Shown here in pieces: positions 17,362-26,767 of a stretch of 28,683 nucleotides of DNA. The notes below the pieces were generated by a model. That model was given only the letters and a program-made list of their open reading frames with translations, did no database searches and was not told where the DNA came from. The DNA is from Enteropsectra breve (lineage: Eukaryota; Microsporidia). Each line of letters opens with the position of its first letter. Within the stretch, counting starts at the first letter, position 1. A program made the translations under genes and the position numbers. The stretch covers positions 1-28,683 of the forward strand of contig JALPMN010000600.1 of assembly GCA_024243835.1 (NCBI GenBank). The letters are read 5' to 3'.

Positions 17362-19678
17362 TTTCAATAAACGTGTTTATATTCCTACCAATGGTGGTAT
17401 CTGTATTGTTTATAGCACTGCTATTTAAGTCGAACACTGGTCTTAAGTTGCATGATGAATTAGCATCATCTTCGCTTGGGAATAGATTCTCGTCGAACAC
17501 AAGGCCAGTTAGTGGTTTTTTATTTCTCTCGGTTTTGATACTGACGGTTGTGCTCAAAATGGCATTTGCATCCTGTGCTTCGGATATGCTGTTGAGTTCC
17601 ATACTTGCCGCCACTTCTGTGGGCGCCTCCTCTTTAGCCACGCTTTCGCAGGCTAAGCTGGCACTTTTTGGTTCACTATTGATATAGTTGCTCAAAATAA
17701 CAGCGATCTCTTTTTCTTGCTTCTGCTGCGAGATGATCTGGTCTTCGCCGCTCTGCATGCTGCACACATCTTCTATTATTATGGTGTTCTCCACAACGTC
17801 GTTTTTCGGATGAGAGGCTATTTTTTCGTTCTTGAGCACAGAGTCCTGTGTATGAGGCATTCTTTCTTTATCGGCACTGCTGGATGCTTTGTTGCCCTCT
17901 GATACGAAAATACTGCCTTTACTGGCGGCAATTTGTGCATTGGTTGGCAATAAACTTGGGCTAGAGCAATTTTCGCCAGTATTTTGGATTTTACGCACAC
18001 TCTGACTATCTTCTAGCTCCAAATGCACTTTTTCGATGTTTGCACCATCATTTAGGATGATCGTGCATTCTTGATCCTTGTTATCTTCAGTTCCGCAACT
18101 CTCTATTTCACTGATTGAGATATTCGCTAGTCCCCGCCCAATATTCTCGAGCTCACAGAATGAACCCAATATGACTGATGCTTGGCATTCATATTTACTT
18201 TCTTCGGAGACATGATAATCTTCGTTAATAATAAGAGAATCGCCAGGTACAGATACAAGCACCCCGCAGTTTGCTGCATTTTCATAAAGATTGTCTGACG
18301 CAATGTGCTCAAGCAATATATTTTCTGAAAGCATCTCATGGACAAAAGAGCAATTCATGGTGCTATCCTGAGACTCATTGTACATATCTGCTGCAGGAGC
18401 ATAGCTTTGTATTATTTCCTGCACGGCGTTATCGTTGTATATTAAAGAGGACGATTCATTTGTCGGAAATGAACCAACGGACTCCGTTTCGTTGCTTTTA
18501 AAGTCTATTAGTATTTTTGCATTATCATCTTCCATTTCTTCTGCACCTTTCTGATTGCTACTTGCAGAGACAAAATCGATTTCTTCTGGCTGAGACAACA
18601 GCTCATCATCTGAAATCCCATGCTCTGCGGGCATACTTGCACTAGGTATTACGGCGATAGTTTCTTCTTCAGCAATTCTTTCGCATGTGTCATTTTTAAC
18701 ATTCTCATCTGTAATATGCCTCATCATATCATATAGATGGCTTTGTGTTTGAACTGTCGCCTCAATGTATAATGCTTTTGCAGATATGTTAGTTAACTTT
18801 CCGGTGTTTTCAATGGGAGTTGGCTTATTCTTGTCATTGTTCCTAAATTTGTTTAAATATGCATCCAACTTATTGGGTGTCAAATCGTCTTTCTTTGCTA
18901 TTATATTTTCTTTTGGTTTTTTAAGCAGTGCCAGTTTTTCCAAAAATGCCTTCGAATCGTCTTTCGTTTCTTTTATACTGATATTTGCAGAAATTTTGAG
19001 TACTTCTGTTTCAAGGTTTTTAATGCATTTCTCTTCTTTATTCAACTCAATTTTGGCTATTTTTCTCGGGGTCGAGGGAATATATGCAACCTTTTTGCTC
19101 TGATCTTGTTGTGTTTGGCTGGGTACTGCGGCACTAAAAAATGCATTCTTGCACACCTCTCTGACCTCGAGAGCACTGTCTTTGCCGCCCTTCTGGAGAA
19201 AGCCCTCTAGCTCCTCTCCAAGATCCTCGGCACGCAAGATTACCAGCTTATAAGCTGCGCAGCGTACATTTTTGTTCAAACTTTTAATATTTTCGTTGAT
19301 ATTTTTTACCAGGACCTTTTTGTCTATGTGCTTTCCAAGTTCCATCAACACCTCCTGTGCCCTTGCCATAAAAAGCTTGTTAGGCTTTCCAATAAGCTTA
19401 AATATTATTGGCATGTAAGAAGAAAAGTTGTAACCATGGTACCCAAGAATGACACAGTGCTTTAAAAGGCTGAGTGCAGTTCCATTTAAGCGTGACCTTT
19501 CACTCTGTATTGAACGAAGAAGTATTTCATTTATGGAAGGAAAAATCGCTTTTAAATCGCTGCTACTTTTGATTGAATCTCTTATGCTTTCTAACAGTGT
19601 ATTCAGCCTTAGCCAGTTCGTTTCATTTTCTTTTACCTTTGCGAGAGCTCCTAACTCTTCTACTTCTTTCCTATCCAT
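17357..19678 (-). CDS. CLASP/Stu1-like TOG-domain protein with long acidic tail
   Basis: A 773-residue protein. Residues about 15-185 form a helical repeat domain like the CLASP N-terminal TOG domain: ETNWLRLNTL (19-28), SERSRLNGTALSLLK (59-73), KLFMARAQEVL (101-111), then NKNVRCAAYKLVILRA. TOG domains bind tubulin; CLASPs stabilise microtubules at kinetochores and spindles. TPRK at 203-206 is a consensus CDK phosphorylation site. The remaining about 550 residues are acidic, Ser/Asn-rich and probably disordered, without a second TOG, coiled coil or SxIP end-binding motif that I can see. CLASP is the best family; another TOG/HEAT protein is possible. The longest frame begins at 19792, but the ATG at 19678 is preceded by AAAATTTT and CCC, so I use it. 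Confidence 0.72.
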   Translation of the reverse strand: MDRKEVEELGALAKVKENETNWLRLNTLLESIRDSIKSSSDLKAIFPSINEILLRSIQSERSRLNGTALSLLKHCVILGYHGYNFSSYMPIIFKLIGKPNKLFMARAQEVLMELGKHIDKKVLVKNINENIKSLNKNVRCAAYKLVILRAEDLGEELEGFLQKGGKDSALEVREVCKNAFFSAAVPSQTQQDQSKKVAYIPSTPRKIAKIELNKEEKCIKNLETEVLKISANISIKETKDDSKAFLEKLALLKKPKENIIAKKDDLTPNKLDAYLNKFRNNDKNKPTPIENTGKLTNISAKALYIEATVQTQSHLYDMMRHITDENVKNDTCERIAEEETIAVIPSASMPAEHGISDDELLSQPEEIDFVSASSNQKGAEEMEDDNAKILIDFKSNETESVGSFPTNESSSLIYNDNAVQEIIQSYAPAADMYNESQDSTMNCSFVHEMLSENILLEHIASDNLYENAANCGVLVSVPGDSLIINEDYHVSEESKYECQASVILGSFCELENIGRGLANISISEIESCGTEDNKDQECTIILNDGANIEKVHLELEDSQSVRKIQNTGENCSSPSLLPTNAQIAASKGSIFVSEGNKASSSADKERMPHTQDSVLKNEKIASHPKNDVVENTIIIEDVCSMQSGEDQIISQQKQEKEIAVILSNYINSEPKSASLACESVAKEEAPTEVAASMELNSISEAQDANAILSTTVSIKTERNKKPLTGLVFDENLFPSEDDANSSCNLRPVFDLNSSAINNTDTTIGRNINTFIEK

Positions 19679-19697
19679 TTGGGCGAAAATTTTTTTG
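19679..19697 (-). promoter_or_regulatory. AAATTT and CCC start signals of the CLASP-like gene
   Basis: On the minus strand a run ending AAAATTTT (19697-19686) is followed by CCC (19683-19681), two bases before the ATG at 19678. Confidence 0.55.
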
Positions 19698-19805
19698 TTT
19701 AATAGTATAAGGACTTTAATAGTAGCTCTAAAAACCAAGCAGATCTTGCCTGTGCATATCGGAATAAATGTGTTGTCAAAATAATGTTGCATGAGTCAAG
19801 TAGCA

Positions 19806-19900
19806 TAATCTCTGGCCGCCTTCGGCTAAAATCTGTTGCTTCCAGATATTCCTGCAGTAACTGTGTGAGCCGTAAAACTAATTTTTATCTATAAAGACCT
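19806..19900 (+). ncRNA. weak U2-snRNA-like candidate
   Basis: AATCTCT (19806-19812) is followed by a GCCG-CCTT-CGGC hairpin (19815-19826) and TAAAATC, in the same order as U2's 5' end, stem-loop I and the GATC that follows. A CAGTAACTG hairpin (19854-19862) and an Sm-like AATTTTTA (19880-19887) come next. The branch-point-pairing GTAGTA is absent, which is a serious objection. Confidence 0.15.
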
Positions 19901-21130
19901 CATTTAAAACATTTTTTGTAGATAAACATGCATGGGATAATTCCATATCTCTCTTCATTTTTTGTTGGCCGAGGTGGGTTTTTATTGACTCATGATCACT
20001 GAGAATAAACTACACAAATATAATTTTGGTTTTTTTGATATATTACTGAAGTTAAGTTTCTTATAAATAAGTTACTTGTGCCTTCGTGCCTATAAATTCT
20101 TCACCATATCGGCATTCAGGTATTAACAAATTTATTTTGAAATGAAGAGATTGCAATTACGACGATATTAGGTATACATGAAAATTTTAGCGTATGACAA
20201 ATAAATGGCTTAACCATAACTTGAATAATAAGATGCTTTTGCCTAGCCTTATTTGATTACTTAGAAAGCCTTCAACGGCTTATTTCCACATTCATCCTAG
20301 AGCACAGTTGTTCAAAACTAGAAGCAATATTATTGAATCGTATAACAAATTACCGCAAGCTTATGCGGCTAACCACTGTGAAGTTGCAGAAGACTTAATC
20401 ATCATAAGCTGATCTAGCGGCTCACAATTACTCCATGCAAATTCTTAGTTAAAAGGTAATTTTGTTCCTATCATGTATTAAAAACTGTATGAATTGCTGA
20501 TGTCCAATCAATACAAGCTTCTGAAATACTTAGTTTGCTAGGTTCAATTATTTGGAGGCTTATACAAATGCATCAATACTTCATTTTCGGATTGTACAAA
20601 GACAGTTAAAGTTTTAAACCCTAAAATGAATACAGGCTTGCATGCATCCTAAGGATAAATATATTTAATAGTATGATGCATGGCCTTAAGACCACATATA
20701 CTAGCATTACTAGTCTTTATAAAATATTTATCAAGATGTATAAACTTTCTTGAATATAAAACACCTACTGCATATAAATGATGAAATGCATTGCAAGACA
20801 GAAATATTTCAGCCTACTTTATACCAGGTAGCAGACTATATTTTCTTGAGCAAATATTGTTAACAGCAAACAGATTTACAGACGAAGTATTCAAGGGTCT
20901 TGAAGTTTCTTCCCAATGAAATTTTTTATATTATTAGGAGATGAACTGTTTTTATCTAAAACTGTAAAATGAGTGGGCCTAAATAGTTAATTTAATAAAC
21001 TGTGAGAACACATACGGGCTGTTCTTTGACAAGGGGCAGAAAGCAATTAATAAAATTTTTAATTCCTGAGAGCAGGGGACAGTTCATCCAGATGCATGCA
21101 CAACTTTAATTTCCTCGAAAGATATTTGTG

Positions 21131-22834
21131 TTATGTTTGGCATGTCGCATTATCAAAGAATGCTTTAAATGCTGGATTTCTATCGTAGAGTTTAGCGAAG
21201 GTATCACAATCAACGGTCTGATCATTGAAAAATAGTATCTTTTCAAAGTAATTAAGCAACGAAAGATTATGAATTATAACCAGCACTGCTTTATCTTTTA
21301 GTTTTTCATTGACAGACTTAATAAGCTCAAGTTCCGATGCAGCATCCATATTTGCTGTAGCTTCATCGAGAATCAAGATTGGTGCTTCTTTGAGTATTCC
21401 CCTCATGAAGGATATTTTCTGCTTTTGGCCGCCACTGAGGTTTTTGCCTCTTTCACCCACCTGCTTGTCGTAACCCATTTCTTTGAATAGCTCGTGTGTT
21501 CCGAAAAGCTTGCAGTATTTTAATATCTTCTCGTTTGTGATGTTTTGGCTGCCGATCTTGAGGTTTCCTTCTATGTCAGTGTCGAAGAGATAGGCATTCT
21601 GTGGGATGTAACTGATCAAGCCCCGCAGAGACTGCCGGGAGGCTGCTGATGACTCAATTCCATCGATTTTTATGGATCCCTCGTAGTCGTATAGGCCCAA
21701 TATTATCTTGATGAATGTAGACTTCCCTCCGCCGTTTGTTCCGGTGATTGCAATCTTATCGCTCTTGTTGATAAGTAAATTTATATTTTTGAAAATATAG
21801 TTTTTATTGTACTTATAAGATACGTCCTGCACCTCTATTTCGTTTTCGAATTTTGTCAGCTGCAGCATTTGCCCCTTTTCATCAAGCGGTGCGTCTTCTG
21901 CCATGCTCTGCGCCATGCCCACAAATGTTATAAAGAGCTCATCGATGTTCTGTGTAATGCTAATTGCGCGATCCTTGAGCTTGCCTGCTAGGATTATAAA
22001 TGTACCTATTTCTTCTGCTTGTATGATACTTGCATTCATTTTATAAATGTAAATCAAGTACGTCTGAAAAAGTACATAGAGAATGGAATTAATCAGACTT
22101 ATAACATCGCCTGAGACCCAGTATCGAATTGCGTGTTTCTCCATATGTGCATTTGCATCCCAGTACTGCTCACACTCAATATCCAGATTGTCATATGCGA
22201 CTATCCGCTCGTAGTTGAACAGGGCATCGTAGAGTTTTTTGGAGTTCTCCTGAAGACCTAGATTTGTCTGCTTTCTTGACTCAGCCCTAACGCGCTGCAT
22301 TATGGCAGAGAATATGATGAAGCACAGAATTAGGCCTGTTATTTTAAGCCTCGACCAGAAATCAATTTTGCTGAAAATGGAGTGCAGAAAAAGTATAAGG
22401 AAAAATACGTTCGAGGCAAGATTGATCGTAAGAATGTTGAAGAACTCTGCGAGTGATGTTGCTCTTCGTACTATATTATACTGTGCCTCACCGATGCCTA
22501 TTTCCATGAACCATCTGTAGCTGATCTGTAGATATTCAGTAAAGAAGTTTTTGAATGCAAGCCTAGTCGATGTGGCAACAAAGTATGCTGTAAATATGTT
22601 CACCACAAATCTCAACGAATATGCTGAAAACATGAAGAAAATGTAGTAGTTTAGGGCACTGGCACGGCTCTTGAAGTCTTTGCCATTAATTATTTCCGAA
22701 GTGTTTGAGGCCATGTGTAGCTCACAGTACGACGATACTATGAATAGGATTATGATTGGCAGAAGCATGGCCTTGACCCACTTAATTTGCAATATGTACG
22801 TATCGAAATATTTTTGGACTTTCTGCCAAACCAT
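21131..22834 (-). CDS. ABCB-type half ABC transporter (one membrane domain, one ATPase)
   Basis: 567 residues from the chosen start. The first half has several hydrophobic segments, including AMLLPIIILFIVSSY, NVFFLILFLHSIF and ITGLILCFIIFSAIM, consistent with one six-helix exporter domain. The second half is one nucleotide-binding domain: Walker A GTNGGGKST (about 365-373), Q-loop IPQN, signature LSGGQ (about 466-470), Walker B ILILDEAT and H-loop histidine (IIHN, about 522). All are intact, so ATP hydrolysis as a dimer is likely. Atm1-like half transporters are kept by microsporidia and one serves the mitosome, but substrate and membrane cannot be read here. The D-loop is ANMD rather than SALD. 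The first ATG at 22915 also follows a CCC; the ATG at 22834 has CCC and AATTTT-type signals closer by. A longer N-terminus is therefore possible. Confidence 0.9.
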   Translation of the reverse strand: MVWQKVQKYFDTYILQIKWVKAMLLPIIILFIVSSYCELHMASNTSEIINGKDFKSRASALNYYIFFMFSAYSLRFVVNIFTAYFVATSTRLAFKNFFTEYLQISYRWFMEIGIGEAQYNIVRRATSLAEFFNILTINLASNVFFLILFLHSIFSKIDFWSRLKITGLILCFIIFSAIMQRVRAESRKQTNLGLQENSKKLYDALFNYERIVAYDNLDIECEQYWDANAHMEKHAIRYWVSGDVISLINSILYVLFQTYLIYIYKMNASIIQAEEIGTFIILAGKLKDRAISITQNIDELFITFVGMAQSMAEDAPLDEKGQMLQLTKFENEIEVQDVSYKYNKNYIFKNINLLINKSDKIAITGTNGGGKSTFIKIILGLYDYEGSIKIDGIESSAASRQSLRGLISYIPQNAYLFDTDIEGNLKIGSQNITNEKILKYCKLFGTHELFKEMGYDKQVGERGKNLSGGQKQKISFMRGILKEAPILILDEATANMDAASELELIKSVNEKLKDKAVLVIIHNLSLLNYFEKILFFNDQTVDCDTFAKLYDRNPAFKAFFDNATCQT

Positions 22835-22836
22835 GA

Positions 22837-22852
22837 GGGCTTTGTGAATTTT
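22837..22852 (-). promoter_or_regulatory. AAAATT and CCC signals before the inner start of the ABC gene
   Basis: Minus-strand AAAATT (22852-22847) and CCC (22839-22837), two bases before the ATG at 22834. An alternative CCC lies about ten bases before the ATG at 22915. Confidence 0.4.
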
Positions 22853-23095
22853 CTTTTTAAAAAAATCTGAAACGCGTGTTTCATGTGGAAAAAACAAGCC
22901 TAAAAATATGCACATGCTCACAAGGGTAGCTTACTTATTCTGGGGAAAGGCAGTAAACGGCCCAATTTAATTAATTTGTAAAGGCCATATTTCTTGCTTT
23001 CGTATTCTTATACTATGTTTTAATAGCCATAAATTCTCTATTTGCTCGATGCGTATTTTCTGGTCTGATGCCGGGTATTTTCTTTAGAATGCGCC

Positions 23096-23109
23096 AAAAA
23101 TTTTACCCA
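23096..23109 (+). promoter_or_regulatory. AAATTT and CCC start signals of RPA1
   Basis: AAAAATTTT (23096-23104) and CCC (23106-23108) lie directly before the ATG at 23110. Confidence 0.55.
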
Positions 23110-24870
23110 ATGCTGAAGATCCAACCAGGAACAATTCAAGCGCTGTACAATGCGCAGAAGAGCCATCCGCTCTACAAGAATCCCGTTGTCCAAGTAACAA
23201 ATTTAAGCAAGCTTGTGATCGGTGGCAGTGAGCAGAACCGCTACAAGGCCAACATTTCAGACACTCACTACTACATGAAGGCTGTATTCTCAAGTGAGCT
23301 GTGCTTTATGTTTGATGAAAACAAGATAGAGAAAAACTACATTATTCAGATTGACCAGTTTAGTGTCAGGCCGAAGGAAAACAACAACTATCTTTACGTA
23401 CAGTCCGTTTCGACCATTGAAAAGGCAACTGCTGAAATCGGAGCCCCTGTAAACATATCATCGGGAAAGGCTTTTGTAAAGACGCCTGCGCAAGAGGAGA
23501 ATGAAGCAGAGAAGCTTCCGCTGTACCCTGAAAACGCAGCAAATTCAGCCCCCAAAAACAGCGTTGTAGTCAAGAGGGCCTCAATCAGCGATACTGACAG
23601 GAGCAAAAAGCCTAAAGGCGATCTGATTGATATAAAAGACATTAATCCCTTCAACAACACCTGGACTATAAAAGGGAGAGTTATTTCTAAGTCCGACATT
23701 AGAAAATTTACAACAGCCAAGGGGGAGGGGCGTATCTTTAGCTTTGAGTTTATCGACAAATCTGCCCAAATAAAATGCGTGGTGTTTTCCGAGGCTATTG
23801 ATGTGATTTATCCACTCGTCAGTGAACAAGGAACATACACGATTTCAGGCGGGACAATCAAGATGGCCAACAAGAAGTTCAGCTCGAACAATTTTGACTA
23901 CGAAATACATCTCGACAAGAACAGTGCCGTTGTACGTGTGGATGAGGATGGCACTCTTCCTGAGTATCTGTTTAGTTTTATAGGCATTGGAGATCTTGCT
24001 ATGGGAAGCACCCTTGTTGATATTTGTGCCGTTGTAAAAGAAGTGTATCCCATTGGCAGCGTTACGGTTAAGTCAAGTGGAAAAGAAATGTCTAAGCGAG
24101 ATCTGCTTCTTATCGACCAGACGGGAAGCACGCGGCTGACAGTGTGGGGAAGCAAGGCTGAAGAGGAGTTCCAGGCAGATAGCCCTTTGTGCGTAAAGGG
24201 CGCAAAAGTGCAGGAGTACGGTGGAGCGATAATGCTTTCTTGTGTAGCATCAACCATCATTCTCACTGAATACTCGTGCGATGAAACCAAGGCACTGGCT
24301 GAGTGGTACCAGGCAGATGGAAAATCAATTGTGGTGGCTAAGCCAAAAAAACTAGCCCAGCTGCTTTCTATCGGTGATTTAAAAAACAACAATCCTGAGT
24401 ATTCTACCATCAAGGGAACAGTAATATTCTTAAAAGAAGATGCTCTTTATTATGAGGCATGCCTGTCAGAAAATTGCAATAAAAAAGTTACTATGCAAGA
24501 GGATGGACTCTACCGGTGTGACAGATGCAACTATACGTATGACAGCTGCAAGTACCGTTTTATGTTCAACCTGCTGGTCGGGGACTGCACAGATCAAGTG
24601 TGGGTTACAATCTTTGATGAGGCAGGAAAGACACTATTCGGAATAACTGCTGAAGAGCTTAAGAATCTGCAGGAAAAAGATTCGCACGAGGCACAAAATA
24701 AGGTTAAGTCTGCAATCTCAAAGGAAGTGCGTGTCAAGGTTCGCTCCAAAGAAGACACATACAACGGCGAGACGCGGATGAGATATAGCTGTTTGGAAGC
24801 AAACAATATTGTTGTTACCGTCGAAACTGGCATGCTACTGTCTACACTTGAAAAACTAAATATCAATTGA
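23110..24870 (+). CDS. RFA1: replication protein A large subunit (RPA1/RFA1)
   Basis: A 586-residue single-stranded DNA-binding protein, close to the 616-621 of human and yeast. It has an N-terminal OB-like protein-interaction region (about 1-105), a polar linker and DNA-binding domain A starting near IKDINPFNNTWTIKGRV. Domain B follows, with DLLLIDQTGSTRLTVWG, and then domain C. Domain C carries the zinc site C451-x4-C456-x13-C470-x2-C473, followed by YRFMFNLLVGD and WVTIFDEAG, classic for RPA1. It protects single-stranded DNA in replication, recombination and repair, with two smaller subunits not seen here. The longest frame begins at 23068, but the ATG at 23110 sits immediately after AAAATTTTACCC, so I choose it. 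The stop is TGA. The gene is divergent from the ABC transporter. Confidence 0.95.
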   Translation: MLKIQPGTIQALYNAQKSHPLYKNPVVQVTNLSKLVIGGSEQNRYKANISDTHYYMKAVFSSELCFMFDENKIEKNYIIQIDQFSVRPKENNNYLYVQSVSTIEKATAEIGAPVNISSGKAFVKTPAQEENEAEKLPLYPENAANSAPKNSVVVKRASISDTDRSKKPKGDLIDIKDINPFNNTWTIKGRVISKSDIRKFTTAKGEGRIFSFEFIDKSAQIKCVVFSEAIDVIYPLVSEQGTYTISGGTIKMANKKFSSNNFDYEIHLDKNSAVVRVDEDGTLPEYLFSFIGIGDLAMGSTLVDICAVVKEVYPIGSVTVKSSGKEMSKRDLLLIDQTGSTRLTVWGSKAEEEFQADSPLCVKGAKVQEYGGAIMLSCVASTIILTEYSCDETKALAEWYQADGKSIVVAKPKKLAQLLSIGDLKNNNPEYSTIKGTVIFLKEDALYYEACLSENCNKKVTMQEDGLYRCDRCNYTYDSCKYRFMFNLLVGDCTDQVWVTIFDEAGKTLFGITAEELKNLQEKDSHEAQNKVKSAISKEVRVKVRSKEDTYNGETRMRYSCLEANNIVVTVETGMLLSTLEKLNIN

Positions 24871-25783
24871 AACGACTTGCATTTTCTAATTTAAATACTC
24901 ATTTTTTTAATTCTCAGTTAATTAAACAGATTTTACTAAAACATACCAGCTACAACACTAAAGTTTTTACTTAAAATATCACACACAAAATATGTCTTGC
25001 AATAGGAGCAGGGGTACAATTTTTGACACCACAATGGGATTAGTGTAATCTATGTGTATCGCAGTCTATGATCTACAATTGCCTTAATGAAAAGTAATCG
25101 TTTTTAAAATATATCTATTTAAAGCTGCCTGATTGCCAAGCGATCATACGTATCCTGGTTGTCCGTTTACAAGAAAGGTATTTAATTAAGATAAAATTTA
25201 TTTTCTAAATACAAAATGCTTATATAAGGAGACGCTTGTATACGGATAAACAGGGTAGTGACAAAAATGCCAATTTGATTTTCTTTGTTTGAAATAACAG
25301 TAAAGACAAAGTCTTTAAGTTAGCATTAGCGCTGAAAAATGTAAATATTTAGCAAGTTTCGTTTATGGATAAAATATGATGCAAGAATTAACACTGTCAT
25401 ATGGATACTCGAAAAAGAATGGGCGTAAGGCACTAGTGTTAACTGCTCTGAATAAACTTAAAAGGACAAATTCATTCGGCATGATTGTGTTTTTAATTGA
25501 ATACTAGAATCTTTTTTAAAAAAAGAGTCATATTTAAGGGCTTGCATGCATAAATCTATGAACATGTCTAGGGAAGGGGGTACTTTCATGCTGTTTGCGT
25601 ATTTATTTGATGCTAGCATCATCATGTGCCGAGGAGCCAGAAAATGAATAGCATTGTAGAAATAGTCCGACCGCTAACATATATACAAGCATTTAAATAA
25701 AGCTAGCTTGCAGAGAATTCATGAAAAACTTGAACTGCTTTCGTCCAGCACTTTAAAAAATAAAACTTTTTACAATCCATTGG
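24871..25783. other. intergenic region, RPA1 / AGC pseudokinase, 0.9 kb
   Basis: A/T-rich, without credible frames. It holds a 6-bp hairpin, TGATTG (25130-25135) with CGATCA (25141-25146), and a perfect 12-bp palindrome, GATGCTAGCATC (25609-25620). Neither is assignable. Confidence 0.6.
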
Positions 25784-26767
25784 ATGATAACTAAAGACGA
25801 TATTATTTGCTTGAGAAGCACCGGGCGGGGCCCGTTCTACCAAGAATATCTTTGCACACTGGACACCAACACGCACGGGATTAAAAAATACAAAGTTAGA
25901 GCAATGTCCAAACGAAAAATCGTGCAGTGTGATGCTGATGAAAAAATGGTTGCTGATGAATTGTATGTAAGGACGGCATTGCGCCATCCTTTCCTTGTTA
26001 ACCAGATTTGTGCCTTCCAGGACTACAACAACTTGTTTTATCTCACAGAGTTCGCACCGATTCCCTTCCTCAAATCAAGCCTGGCTGCTCAGAAGCTTAC
26101 CCCAGAAGCAATAAGATTCTACGGTGCAGAAATATTTAGCTGCTTGCGATATTTGCATGGGAAGGGACAGGTATACGCTTTTCTTTCTCCACAGAACATA
26201 TACCTATCCTTCGATGGGCACATAAAACTCGAGTTTGCATTTTGCAATGGCCTGTGCAGCAGTGCTCTTGCACTTAGCCACTACATAGAATTTGCCCCTC
26301 CTGAATATATATTCAGCAACAGATTAAGTGTTGCTGGCGACTACTGGTCTTTTGGGGTAGTGCTGTATTTTCTTCAGACGGGTAACCTGCCTTACAGGAA
26401 TGGGAGCATCGAAGAGCTAGCGCATTCTATCAGGTCCGATAAAATAACATATCCTGCCTGCATGGATCCTGATTTACGCAATCTTCTCAAAAAGCTTCTT
26501 CTTGTTGATGAGAGCACCAGGCTCGGCGCCAAAGACGATGATGCAAACTTAGTTTTAAACCATGCCTTTTTTAAAAATATCGAGTGGAAATCGCTGCGCC
26601 ATAAAAAAATCTCGCCTCCTTATATTTCAAAAATCAAGGATAAGACAGACCTGAGGGACTGCCCACGGCTTTCGGCGCTTTATACGTCTGACTTCTTTTT
26701 TGAAAAGAAAGACGGTTACGGAGAAATATTTGCGGATTATGACTCAGCAAAAAACTCGAAAGTTTGA
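25784..26767 (+). CDS. PKA-like AGC-family pseudokinase
   Basis: 327 residues aligning end to end with the PKA catalytic subunit. Retained: the helix-C glutamate (E59, PKA E91), N138 (N171), the PPE version of APE (E174), D186 (D220), R246 (R280), and a C-terminal tail ending near FADY where AGC kinases have FxxF. Lost: the ATP-binding lysine is R39 (K72), the third Gly of the Gly loop is Y19, the YRD arginine and catalytic aspartate are A132 and F133, the catalytic-loop lysine is S135, and DFG reads F151-A152-F153. No frameshift is needed and the frame is fully open, so the fold appears conserved while phosphotransfer should be lost. It may act as a scaffold or as a decoy for PKA regulators; this is inference. 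An AAAACTTTTTA block (25762-25772) replaces the usual start signal. Confidence 0.88.
   Translation: MITKDDIICLRSTGRGPFYQEYLCTLDTNTHGIKKYKVRAMSKRKIVQCDADEKMVADELYVRTALRHPFLVNQICAFQDYNNLFYLTEFAPIPFLKSSLAAQKLTPEAIRFYGAEIFSCLRYLHGKGQVYAFLSPQNIYLSFDGHIKLEFAFCNGLCSSALALSHYIEFAPPEYIFSNRLSVAGDYWSFGVVLYFLQTGNLPYRNGSIEELAHSIRSDKITYPACMDPDLRNLLKKLLLVDESTRLGAKDDDANLVLNHAFFKNIEWKSLRHKKISPPYISKIKDKTDLRDCPRLSALYTSDFFFEKKDGYGEIFADYDSAKNSKV

Larger units (their letters stand above)
19679..21130. other. 1.45 kb intergenic region, longest of the window
   Basis: It lies upstream of the CLASP-like gene and downstream of the ABC transporter. A short stretch at about 19806-19900 resembles the 5' part of U2 snRNA (see findings). 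The remainder (about 19900-21130) is A/T-rich and without frames of note, tRNA-like elements or repeats that I can recognise. Confidence 0.6.
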
